Of a stretch of 64,000 nucleotides of DNA, positions 19,905 to 27,986 are shown piece after piece (the stretch's first letter is position 1; each line of letters starts with the position of its first letter). The stretch is from 20CM-2-65-7 sp963830455 (GTDB lineage Bacteria; Gemmatimonadota; Gemmatimonadetes; Gemmatimonadales; GWC2-71-9), in contig CAWHMT010000004.1 in NCBI GenBank assembly GCA_963830455.1, positions 372,001 to 436,000 of the forward strand, read 5' to 3'. The translations under genes were made by a program, and so were the position numbers. The notes below the pieces were generated by a model. That model was not told where the DNA came from and ran no database searches. It worked only from the letters and a program-made list of their open reading frames with translations.

Positions 19905-20708
19905 ATGCGCACCTACCACCAGCTCACCGATCCTGATCGCTCCGGCCTGGCCGACCAGATCGGCGCCCAACGGCGGCGGGTGGCAGAGCGCCTGGCCGGC
20001 GTGCGCCGCATTGTGGCCGTCATGAGCGGCAAGGGTGGGGTGGGGAAGAGCTATGTGACCGCTCATCTTGCCCGAGCGCTCGCCCGCGGCGGGCAGGCGG
20101 TAGGCGTCCTGGATGCCGACTTGAATGGGCCGACGATACCCCGATTACTCGACGCGCCGCACGCCGCACGCCGCACGTCTGACGAAGGGGTCGAGCCGGC
20201 AACCGGGCTCGACGGCGTAAGGTGCATTTCGATGGGTCAACTGCTGGATGAGGGCCAGCCTTTGGTGTTCCGCGGGCCCGCGGCCGAAAGCTTCGTGTGG
20301 CGCGGCGCGATGGAAGCCACGGCGCTGCGCGAGTTTCTGGGCGATGTCGCGTGGGGCCCGCTCGACATGCTGTTGCTCGATCTGCCGCCCGGCATGCAGC
20401 GCTACATCGAGCTGTGCGACCTCCTCGGCCAACCACCCGCCGTGCTCACGGTGACGATTCCGACGCCGGAATCGCACGATGCCGTTCGGCGGGCAATGCG
20501 TGCGGCCGTCGAACGCGGCTCCCAGCTCGTGGGAATTGTCGAGAACATGGTTGGACTGCAATTCCCCGGATCAGCCGGTGACGATCTCTCGAGGGAATTC
20601 GGCATTCCAGTGGTGGCCCGCATTCCGTGGCATCCGGCACCAAGCGACTGGGATCAGGTTGTGGATCAGGTTTTCGACGCACGACGTACGACGCACGACG
20701 CACGATGA
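19905..20708 (+). CDS. mrp: Mrp/NBP35-type P-loop ATPase (Fe-S carrier family)
   Basis: Deviant Walker A VMSGKGGVGKSYVTAHLA (residues about 41-58), switch region GVLDADLNGPTIPRLL, LLLDLPPGM (Walker B) and GIVENMVGLQFPG, as in Mrp/ApbC Fe-S carrier ATPases. The usual C-terminal CxxC is absent: family members have about ENMSxFxCPxC where this has ENMVGLQFPG, so cluster binding in the standard way is doubtful. Two stretches of the gene are tandem heptamer repeats (20157-20177, coding APHAARR, and 20675-20702, coding the last residues). First gene of the long plus-strand cluster; its stop overlaps the next ATG (ATGA at 20705). Confidence 0.8.
   Translation: MRTYHQLTDPDRSGLADQIGAQRRRVAERLAGVRRIVAVMSGKGGVGKSYVTAHLARALARGGQAVGVLDADLNGPTIPRLLDAPHAARRTSDEGVEPATGLDGVRCISMGQLLDEGQPLVFRGPAAESFVWRGAMEATALREFLGDVAWGPLDMLLLDLPPGMQRYIELCDLLGQPPAVLTVTIPTPESHDAVRRAMRAAVERGSQLVGIVENMVGLQFPGSAGDDLSREFGIPVVARIPWHPAPSDWDQVVDQVFDARRTTHDAR
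20157..20177 (+). repeat. in-frame heptamer tandem repeat inside mrp
   Basis: CCGCACG is repeated three times exactly (20157-20163, 20164-20170, 20171-20177). Three units make 21 bases, so the reading frame is kept. Confidence 0.8.
20675..20702 (+). repeat. heptamer tandem repeat at the 3' end of mrp
   Basis: Four units of CGACGCA (second copy CGACGTA) run into CGATGA, which holds the next gene's start codon. The repeat sets the last eight or so residues of the Mrp-like protein. Confidence 0.8.
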
Positions 20709-21115
20709 AGTTCCTCTGCGTCGAGTGCGACCAGCAGATGGCGTTCGGGGAGCGGCAGCTGCCCGGTGACGGCACGCTCGCCGCCACGTTCAAGTGTCCT
20801 AAGTGCGGGCGCGTGGTCGCGATGCTGACGAACCCGATGGAAACGCAGCTCGTGTCCTCCCTCGGCGTCGAGATCGGCGGGCGCACGGTGCCGGCGGAGC
20901 CGTTCGAGATGGTGAATGCGATGGTCGTCGCGGGGAGCGCCGGCAGTCCTGCGTGGTCGAGCGATGCTCAGGAGCGGCTGGCGCGGGTGCCCAGCTTCGT
21001 GCGCGGCATGGTCAAGAAGATTTACGCGGATTACGCGAAGGAGCGCGGGATCACGGAGATCACTCCGGTGGTCATGGACACTGCGCGGGCGGAGCTGGGT
21101 CTGGAAGGCATGTGA
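20705..21115 (+). CDS. PCP-reductase-domain protein with N-terminal zinc ribbon
   Basis: 136 residues. The N-terminus has two CxxC pairs (LCVECDQ at residue 4 and FKCPKCGRV near 30), suggesting zinc or Fe-S binding. The C-terminal 45 residues, RLARVPSFVRGMVKKIYADY then ERGITEITPVVMDTARAE, match the PCP_red domain first described at the end of protochlorophyllide reductase subunit B. Here it cannot serve chlorophyll synthesis because no bch gene is present. The same domain recurs in two proteins just downstream, so it may be a shared docking or assembly module. ATGA overlap with mrp; GTGA overlap with the ferredoxin gene. Confidence 0.75.
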   Translation: MKFLCVECDQQMAFGERQLPGDGTLAATFKCPKCGRVVAMLTNPMETQLVSSLGVEIGGRTVPAEPFEMVNAMVVAGSAGSPAWSSDAQERLARVPSFVRGMVKKIYADYAKERGITEITPVVMDTARAELGLEGM

Positions 21116-21375
21116 GCGATTTCGAGGAGCGTAACGTCGGGGATCTGCGCGTGCGCATCGATCGCACCCTCTGCGTGGGATTCGGCGACTGCATTACTGA
21201 AGCCCCCGAAGCGTTCGTGCTCGACGACAGCGGCACCGCCGTCTTCGTGACGCCTAACGCGGTGGAACGGGAACGCCTGTTGCGCGCGTGCGATGCGTGT
21301 CCCGTCGACGCGATTACGGTTTGGAACGAAACCGGAGGCCAAATCGTCCCGCCCGCTTGTGAACAAGTTCCTTGA
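21112..21375 (+). CDS. small ferredoxin, 3Fe-4S/4Fe-4S type
   Basis: 87 residues. Ligand pattern CVGFGDC followed by CDACPVDAI, as in short ferredoxins where C-x5-C and CP hold a [3Fe-4S] or [4Fe-4S] cluster; APEAFVLDD is also typical. Probably a soluble electron carrier for the neighbouring oxidoreductases. GTG 21112 overlaps the previous stop, which supports translational coupling. Confidence 0.8.
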   Translation: MSDFEERNVGDLRVRIDRTLCVGFGDCITEAPEAFVLDDSGTAVFVTPNAVERERLLRACDACPVDAITVWNETGGQIVPPACEQVP

Positions 21376-21400
21376 CAGTCCCTTACACCGTCTGCATATC
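21372..21400 (+). promoter_or_regulatory. possible sigma70 promoter before the usp gene
   Basis: A perfect -35 TTGACA (21372-21377) is followed after 17 bases by CATATC (21395-21400), a poor -10. It overlaps the last codons of the ferredoxin gene. Only the -35 is convincing. Confidence 0.35.
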
Positions 21401-21474
21401 CCTAACTCTGACGGCATCCACACCGACATCTAGCATTTAGACCCGCTCGAGCGGCGTCACTCGGGGAGGTAGCG

Positions 21475-23449
21475 GTGTACCGCGAGATTTTCGTTCCCGT
21501 CGACAACTCGCAGCACTCCGATTGGGCCGTGGATCGCGCGATCGAGATGTGTACGAAGACCGGCGGTCGCATCACCGGCAACCATGTCTACGCCGCCCGC
21601 CTCCACGATGTCCGCTTTCGCCAGCTCGAGACCGGTCTCCCCGCCCAGTTCCAGACGCCCGAAGAGATCAAGAAACAGCGCAAAATCCACGACAAGCTGA
21701 TCGAGAAAGGCCTGCAGCTGATCGCCGACAGCTTTCTGGATCAGCTGGGGAAGCGCTGCGAGGCGGCCGGCGTCGCGCTGACGCGGCAGCTGCTCGAGGG
21801 CATCAACTACGAAGAGATCGTCAACGAAGTGAACCGCGGCGCCGGCCGGCTGCCGGGGCTCATCGGCTTCGATCCCAACCGCGCCGCGGGCTACGACGGC
21901 GGCGACAAGGTCCGCAGTGACGTCAAGCTCGGGGAGAACGGACGGCTCGTGGCCGAAGAGGAAGACGCCGCCGCCCGCCTGGTGGGTTCGTCCGGCCGCC
22001 AGTACGACTTGCTCGCGCTCGGCGCGCACGGACTGGGACGGCAACAGTTTTCGCAGCTCGGTGGTGTAGCGGCTCGCGTGTTACGCGGCGTCGAAAAAGA
22101 CGTGCTGATCGTTCGCGATCAGCAGCCGCTCACCGGCGGGCGCTTCATGGTGTGTGTCGACGGCTCGTCGTACAGCTACAACGCGATGAAAGCCGCGCTC
22201 GAGCTGGCCCAGGAGTTCGGCGCGTCCCTGTACGTCTGCAGCGCGTTCGACGTCGAGTACCATCACGTCGTCTTCCACAACATCAAGGACGTGCTGTCGT
22301 ATCAAGCCTCGAAGGTCTTCAAGTTCGAGGAGCAGGAAGAGCTGCACAACAACATCATCGACAAGGGCCTGCTCAAGCTCTGCCAGGCGAACCTGAAGCG
22401 CGCCGAAGTCATGGCGCAGCAGTTCCCCGACGTGCCGCTCAAGACGCAGATCCTCATCGGCAAGCCGTTCCAGGTCATCATGCAGTGGGCGGACGAGATC
22501 AAGCCGACGCTGCTCGTGATCGGCCGGCACGGCGCGCATCGCATCGAGAATACGGAGCTGGGCTCGCAATCCGAGAATCTCATACGCCTTGCTCCCTGCT
22601 CCGTGCTTCTGGTTGGTGTCGTGGGCGTGCGTCCCGAAGACATCCCCTGGATCGAGGAAGACGGCCAGGCCGGGCTCCCGTGGGCGCCCGAAGCCGAGGT
22701 GCGCATTCTTCGTGTGCCGCCGTTTGCGCAGGGCATCGCGCGCCGCGCCGTGGAGGAGTACGTCCTCGAAAAGGTCGGCAACGCCGGACCCGCCGCCGAC
22801 GGTCACGAACAAATGGCTGGATGAGGCGATCCAGAAGCTGCTGCCCACGCATATGCAGCTCATCATGGGGATCGGTAACGCCGAAGAGATCGCGCTCGCC
22901 GAGGTGAAGGCGACGGAGCAGATGAAGGCGACGAAGGTCCAGGGCCACGACGCCGATCCGGAGCCCGCAGTGGCCGAAGTCGAGACGAAATGCCCTGTTA
23001 CCGGCGCCGTCTCGAAGCGGCCCCGCGTCGCCACCGACCCGATTGTGTGGACGCAAGAAGGCTGGCAGCGGCTCCAGCTGGTGCCTTTGATCGCTCGGCC
23101 GCTCGCGCGCAACACCGTCGAGCGCTTCGCCCGCAATCACGATATCTGGCGCGTCACGACTCGGGTGATGGACGAGAACAAGCAGGCGATGATCGAGGCC
23201 GACGAATTCGACGTCGACACGATGATGGTGATGTTCACCGAGCTCAGGGCCAAACAGATCCGGGCGGAAGCCGAGGGGAAGGACGCGCTGTCACCGGAGA
23301 TGCGGGCTTTCATCGAGGAAGCGAAGGCGCAAGGCATCACGCGCTGCCCGATCCGCGACATCGAAGACAAGATGGAGAAGTGTCCCGTCGACATGAAGAC
23401 GGTAACGCCCGAGGAAGCGAAACGCGCGGTCGAGAAGCTGCTGCAGTGA
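21475..23449 (+). CDS. tandem universal stress protein with PCP-reductase-like C-terminus, frameshifted
   Basis: The first Usp domain starts REIFVPVDNSQHSDWAVDRA and ends VARVLRGVEKDVLIV, with a long insertion. The second spans FMVCVDGSSYSYNAMKAALE to LLVIGRHGAHRIENTELGS and APCSVLLVG (nucleotide-binding GxxG form). Then comes RVPPFAQGIARRAVEEYVLE, the front half of a PCP_red-like domain. The frame then breaks near 22783-22805 and stops at 22824. The +1 frame continues VTNKWLDEAIQKLLPTHMQL, the expected second half, and goes on to 23449. A further PCP_red-like stretch (LQLVPLIARPLARNTVERFA) lies there. Repaired length is about 657 residues. Strong GGGGAGG before GTG 21475. Confidence 0.75.
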
Positions 23450-24726
23450 GCTACGTTCCGCACGTCGTCGCCTGGAATCTGACGCGGCGCTGCAACCTCG
23501 AGTGCGCCCACTGCTACATCTCGGCGGGGCCGCGCGAGAGCGCGACGTCGGAGTTGGCAACGGCCGAGTGCCTGCGGATCGTCGACGAGCTGCTCGGGCT
23601 GAATCCCGCGCCGATGCTGATCCTGTCGGGCGGCGAGCCGCTGCTGCGGCACGACCTCACCCAGATCGCCGCGTACGCGTCGCAACGCGGCGCGACCGTG
23701 GTGGTGGGCACCAACGGCACGCTGCTCACGGACCAGCGCATCGCCGCGCTCAAGGCGGCCGGCGTGCGCGGCGTCGCCGTGTCGATCGACTCGCTCCGGC
23801 CGGGCTATCACGACAACTTCCGCCACGGCCCAGGCTCGCTCGACGACACGATCGCGGCGCTGGGCCGGCTGCGCGCGCAGCGGCTCGACTTCATCATCCA
23901 GACGACGGCGACGAAGGGAAATCGCGCCGAGCTGGAGCGTGTCGCCCAGTGGTCGGCCGAGCAGGGCGCCGTCGCCTTCAATTGTTACTTTCTGGTGGCG
24001 ACGGGACGCGGCGCCGGCCTCTCCGATCTCGCGCCCGCCGAGTACGAAGCGGTGCTCGCCGATCTGGCGCGCTGGCAGCGCCACTACCGCGGCCAGATGA
24101 TGATTCGCGCCAAGTGCGCGCCGCATTTCATGCGGCACGTGCATCGCGCCGATCCGGACTCGCCGATCCTGAACTACCAGACGCGCTGTCCCTGCGGCAC
24201 GCAGTACTGCCGCATCACGCCCGACGGCAAGCTCACCCCGTGCCCCTATCTCCCCGAAGTGGCGGGCGATCTGCGTACGCAGAGTTTCGGCGAGATCTGG
24301 CGCTCGTCGCCGCTGTTCCGTCAGATCCGCGAAGGCCAGCTCGGCGGGAAATGCGGCAATTGCGAATACCAGAAGCTGTGCGGTGGCTGTCGCGCGCGCG
24401 CGTTCGCGCTCGAGGGTGATGTGCTCGCGGCCGATCCGTCGTGCGCCTATGAGCCTCAGGGTGGCGCGGTGATCGAGCCGCAACGAGACATTACCTACGG
24501 CCAGGACTTCGTCCCCGCGCTGGTGTGGTCCGCGGGCGCGCGGGCGCGCCTGGACCGGATCCCGTCGTTCGTGCGCGGAGTCGTCGCCAAGCGCGTCGAG
24601 GACTGGGCGCGCGAGCGGGGCCTGCACGAGATCACGCCCGAGCTGCTCGGCGAGATCCGCAGCGCCATGCCGATCGATTTCTCGCAACGACGACCGTTCT
24701 TCGTGTCGGAAACCGATAACCGATGA
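23446..24726 (+). CDS. radical SAM/SPASM protein with C-terminal PCP-reductase domain
   Basis: 426 residues. The radical SAM cluster motif CNLECAHC (residues about 17-24) is followed by ILSGGEPLLR and VSIDSL. The SPASM-type Cys cluster is CPCGTQYC, TPCPYLPEV and CGNCEYQKLCGGC. The last 50 residues (RIPSFVRGVVAKRVEDWARE, then LHEITPELL) are a PCP_red domain. The layout resembles NirJ/AhbD heme-modifying enzymes and PqqE-like peptide modifiers, so a role in maturing a heme or protein of the oxidase cluster is plausible but not shown. GTG 23446 overlaps the previous stop. Confidence 0.8.
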   Translation: MSYVPHVVAWNLTRRCNLECAHCYISAGPRESATSELATAECLRIVDELLGLNPAPMLILSGGEPLLRHDLTQIAAYASQRGATVVVGTNGTLLTDQRIAALKAAGVRGVAVSIDSLRPGYHDNFRHGPGSLDDTIAALGRLRAQRLDFIIQTTATKGNRAELERVAQWSAEQGAVAFNCYFLVATGRGAGLSDLAPAEYEAVLADLARWQRHYRGQMMIRAKCAPHFMRHVHRADPDSPILNYQTRCPCGTQYCRITPDGKLTPCPYLPEVAGDLRTQSFGEIWRSSPLFRQIREGQLGGKCGNCEYQKLCGGCRARAFALEGDVLAADPSCAYEPQGGAVIEPQRDITYGQDFVPALVWSAGARARLDRIPSFVRGVVAKRVEDWARERGLHEITPELLGEIRSAMPIDFSQRRPFFVSETDNR

Positions 24727-24731
24727 CCGAG
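24711..24731 (+). repeat. heptamer tandem repeat at a stop/start junction
   Basis: AACCGAT AACCGAT GACCGAG. The start codon of the next gene (ATG 24723) lies inside the second unit. The same heptamer builds the palindrome at 45957-46016, 21 kb away. Confidence 0.75.
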
Positions 24732-26432
24732 CACCTGCTCCTTCAGGCGGCCGCCGACACCGCGGGCGCGTACCGCGACTTCCCCCTGATCGGCAGCCGC
24801 GCCGCGATCTGGATCGCCGCCGAGATTCATCTGATGTTCGCGGCGTTCGTGCTGGGCGTGCCGATGTTCGCGGTCGTCGCCGAGGCGATCGGCATCTTCG
24901 GCAAGGACCAGCGCTACGACCGGTTGTCGAAGGAATTCACGCGCCTGCTGCTGATCGCCTACAGCGCGACCGCGATCTGGGGCGCCGTCTTCGTCTTCCT
25001 GCTCTCGACGCTCTATGCGCGCTTCTGGGCGTATCTGACCGCGATCTTCGGCGTCTCGATGTGGGTGTACGTCTCGATCTTCTTTTTCGAATCGTTCACG
25101 CTGTACCTCTATTACTACGGCTGGGACCGCTGGAAATACGGCCGTGCGAAGCTGGTGCACTGGGGGCTGGGCATCCTGCTGAACGTGTGGGGCACGATCG
25201 TGATGTTCATCGCCGACTCGTGGCTCACCTACATGATGACGCCACCGCGCGACATCACGCCGGAGACGTCCCCCACGAGCATCAAGCTGTGGCACGCGAT
25301 CCTGAATCACACCTGGATGCCGATCAATATTCACCGGCTGATCGGGAACATCGTGTTCGGTGGCGCGATCGTGGGTGCGTACGCCAGCTACCGCTTCCTC
25401 GCCGCCAAGACCGACGAAGAGCGCGCCCACTACGACTGGATGGGGTACGTCGGCAACTTCATCGCGATCTCGGCGCTGATCGTGCTGCCGTTCGCCGGCT
25501 ACTGGCTGGGCCGCGAGATCTACCAGTACGACCAGTCGATGGGCATCACGATGATGGGCGGCTTCATGAGCTGGCTGTGGGTGATCCAGGCCTTCCTCAT
25601 CGCCGTGCTGTTCCTCGCAGGGAACTACTATCTGTGGGTGGGGATGGGCCGTATTCCCGGCGCGGAGCGGTTCCGGCCCTACACCAAGTGGCTGTTGATC
25701 GTGCTGGTGATCGGCGCGATCGTGTGGGGCACGCCGCACACGATGATCGCGGACTCGCGCGAGCTCGCGGCGATGGGCGGATCCCACCATCCGTTCCTCG
25801 GCGTGCTCGGCGTGATGAGCGCCAAGAACACCGCGGTGAACCTGATGATTCTCGCCACGTTCCTCTCCTTCTTGATGTACCGCAGGGCGAACATCAGGCC
25901 GGTGGTGCCGTGGGCGCAGACCGGCACCAGAATCCAGGGCGCGATGTTCATCATCGCCGCCGCGATCGTGCTCTTCTACGGCATCCGCGGGTATTTCGTC
26001 GAAGCAATCGTCCGCATCGGGTACTCGGTGTATCAGGTGGGCGCGGTGCTGGCGTGCATCGTGTTCGTCACGATCATCGACGTGCTCATGGCGCGCGGCG
26101 CGCAATCGCTCGGCGCGATCCAGTGGGGCAAAATGCCGCCGCGCTCGCAATACGCGCTCTTCATCCTCGCGGTCACGTTCACGTGGCTGATGGGGCTGAT
26201 GGGATTCGCGCGCAGCGGCATTCGCCAGCACTGGCACGTCTGGCAGGTCATGCAGGACACGTCGCAGTACGCGGCGACTCCCGCACTCGGCTACGCCTCG
26301 ATCATGATCAGCACCTGCGTCCTGATCTTCCTCGCCCTCGTCGGATTCATCTTCTGGCTCGGCGGCCTCGCCGAGAAGTCCACGTTCGTGCCGGCGGTCA
26401 GCACCGTGGAGGCGCCGCATGTGGGCCATTAA
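24723..26432 (+). CDS. cytochrome bd-like quinol oxidase subunit I
   Basis: 569 residues with about twelve transmembrane segments and the CydA fold. AAEIHLMFAAFVLG carries the His expected for high-spin heme. FFFESFTLYLYYYGW matches the conserved Glu region, and INIHRLIGNIVFGG supplies the second heme-ligand region. The classical Q-loop GRQPW is not seen (a shorter WLGREIYQYDQ is present), so this is a divergent bd-like form. No CydB follows. Instead three c-type cytochromes are overlapped with it, suggesting electron transfer from quinol to cytochrome c rather than to oxygen (inference). Its ATG overlaps the rSAM stop. Confidence 0.75.
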   Translation: MTEHLLLQAAADTAGAYRDFPLIGSRAAIWIAAEIHLMFAAFVLGVPMFAVVAEAIGIFGKDQRYDRLSKEFTRLLLIAYSATAIWGAVFVFLLSTLYARFWAYLTAIFGVSMWVYVSIFFFESFTLYLYYYGWDRWKYGRAKLVHWGLGILLNVWGTIVMFIADSWLTYMMTPPRDITPETSPTSIKLWHAILNHTWMPINIHRLIGNIVFGGAIVGAYASYRFLAAKTDEERAHYDWMGYVGNFIAISALIVLPFAGYWLGREIYQYDQSMGITMMGGFMSWLWVIQAFLIAVLFLAGNYYLWVGMGRIPGAERFRPYTKWLLIVLVIGAIVWGTPHTMIADSRELAAMGGSHHPFLGVLGVMSAKNTAVNLMILATFLSFLMYRRANIRPVVPWAQTGTRIQGAMFIIAAAIVLFYGIRGYFVEAIVRIGYSVYQVGAVLACIVFVTIIDVLMARGAQSLGAIQWGKMPPRSQYALFILAVTFTWLMGLMGFARSGIRQHWHVWQVMQDTSQYAATPALGYASIMISTCVLIFLALVGFIFWLGGLAEKSTFVPAVSTVEAPHVGH

Positions 26433-27216
26433 CCTGCGCATCTTCGGCGTCGTGCTCGGTACGCTCGCGCTATATACGCTGATCGCGAACAAGATCCCGC
26501 AAATGCAGTCGGAGGTCCCGCGCGCACTGGCGCTGGGCGCGAACGTGACGCCCGAACAGCTCGTCAGCGCCGGCGATCAGCTGTATCACGGCGCGGGCGG
26601 TTGCACCGCCTGCCACGGGCTCGGAACCCGAGCGCCGAACCTGCTGACCGATGAGAAGGGCGCGGGTCCGATCGGCGCCCGCTGCGGCAAGCGCGAGAAC
26701 GGCAAGGACTGCAAGGGATATATCTACGAGTCGCTCACGAGCCCCGGCACATTCGTCGTGACCGGCTACGAGCCGATCATGCCCGACATGAGCCGCACGC
26801 TCTCACCGCAGCAGCTCTGGGCGTTGGTTGCGTTCCTCGAATCCCAAGGTGGGACCGTAGATGTATCGGCCTCCGACATACCCGCGACATCCTCGAACGA
26901 TGGTGGAGGTTCTGGAGGATCTGGAGGATCTGCACGTCTCGCGGGAGGCACTACCGATCCGATGGGCATCATCCGGGCCGCGGGCTGCCTCGCGTGTCAC
27001 AAGGTCGGGACTGAAGGTGCCGCGATCGGGCCGGATCTGAGCCACGTCGGCAGCCGGCTGTCGTCCGCGCTGATTCGCGAATCGATCCTCGCGCCCGACG
27101 CGAAGATCGCCCGCGGCTTCGAGAAGTTCAAAGGCATCATGCCAAAGACGTTCGGGGATCAGCTCAGCGCCGCGCAGCTCGAGTCGCTCGTCCAGTTCCT
27201 GGCGAGTCACAAGTGA
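26419..27216 (+). CDS. membrane-anchored diheme cytochrome c
   Basis: An N-terminal anchor (INLRIFGVVLGTLALYTLIA) precedes two heme c sites, GGCTACHGLG (residues about 54-63) and CLACHKVG (about 193-200), with Met ligands likely in IMPDMS and IMPKTF. A Gly/Ser linker (DGGGSGGSGGS) between the domains is coded by a 9-nt tandem repeat at about 26899-26930. It starts 14 bases inside the bd-like gene. Likely periplasmic electron carrier of the same complex. Confidence 0.85.
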   Translation: MWAINLRIFGVVLGTLALYTLIANKIPQMQSEVPRALALGANVTPEQLVSAGDQLYHGAGGCTACHGLGTRAPNLLTDEKGAGPIGARCGKRENGKDCKGYIYESLTSPGTFVVTGYEPIMPDMSRTLSPQQLWALVAFLESQGGTVDVSASDIPATSSNDGGGSGGSGGSARLAGGTTDPMGIIRAAGCLACHKVGTEGAAIGPDLSHVGSRLSSALIRESILAPDAKIARGFEKFKGIMPKTFGDQLSAAQLESLVQFLASHK

Positions 27217-27986
27217 GAGCGTACCTGCGCCATCCGTTCTGGCAGGCCGTTGGACTGCTGGTGCTCGCCTATCTCGTCATCGCGTTCGTGATCCCGCTGC
27301 TCCCGGGCAGCGCCATCGTGCCCAAGAGCGTCGTGCTCCAATACATGGCCACGGTGCTGGTCGGCGTGCTGATCTGGGTGAGCGACGACGAAGCCCGCTG
27401 GTCGACATTCAAGGAGCCGCTTCAGGACGTGCTCGTGCAGCCGCGGCTCAAAGTCGTGCGAACGGTGCTGCTCGGGGCCGTGACGCTCATCGTCGGCTGC
27501 TTCACCTACAGCCAGGTGCGCGCCAGCGTCGCCGCCCCGCCCAATTTGCGCTCGATTCATCCGGCGCCACCCTCGCAGATCACGTTCCGCGGCAAGTCGA
27601 TCACGCTCGTTGGGCTCGAGAATCCGCTGCGCGGCCAGGGTGACCTCGCCACCCACGTCGCCGAGGGTCACCGGGTCTATTACCAGAACTGCATGCCGTG
27701 CCATGGTGACCATCTCGATGGGCAGGGGCCGTACGCCCACGGTCTGAATCCGCTCCCCGCGAATTTCCAGGACAACGGCACGATCGCGCAGCTCACCGAG
27801 AGCTTCGTGTTCTGGCGCATCGCGAAAGGCGGGCCGGGGTTGCCGCGCGAAGGCACACCGTGGAATTCCGCGATGCCGGCGTGGGAAGACTTCCTGACGG
27901 AAGAGGAGATCTGGGCGGTTGTCCTGTTCTTGTATGAACAGACGGGGTGGAAGCCCAGAACCTGGGAAGTGGCCAACCATGATTAG
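27213..27986 (+). CDS. membrane-bound monoheme cytochrome c
   Basis: Two N-terminal membrane helices (FWQAVGLLVLAYLVIAFVI and YMATVLVGVLIWV), a third at VVRTVLLGAVTLIVGCF, then a periplasmic domain with one heme site CMPCHGDH (residues about 152-159) and a downstream NSAMPAWEDFLTEEEIW ligand segment typical of cytochrome c in oxidase complexes. GTG 27213 overlaps the previous stop by GTGA, and its own end overlaps the next gene by eight bases. Confidence 0.85.
   Translation: MRAYLRHPFWQAVGLLVLAYLVIAFVIPLLPGSAIVPKSVVLQYMATVLVGVLIWVSDDEARWSTFKEPLQDVLVQPRLKVVRTVLLGAVTLIVGCFTYSQVRASVAAPPNLRSIHPAPPSQITFRGKSITLVGLENPLRGQGDLATHVAEGHRVYYQNCMPCHGDHLDGQGPYAHGLNPLPANFQDNGTIAQLTESFVFWRIAKGGPGLPREGTPWNSAMPAWEDFLTEEEIWAVVLFLYEQTGWKPRTWEVANHD

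Noticed and set aside
19905..20708. ParA-type chromosome partition protein
   Set aside because: Switch and GIVENM segments match Mrp/NBP35, and no parB or parS-like sequence is nearby.
20705..24726. Bacteriochlorophyll synthesis locus
   Set aside because: Only the PCP-reductase domain is present; no bchL, bchN, bchB core or other pigment genes are seen.
24495..26492. A 665-codon minus-strand frame opposite the bd-like subunit
   Set aside because: Extremely His/Asp/Arg-rich, no family; it mirrors membrane codons of the plus-strand gene.
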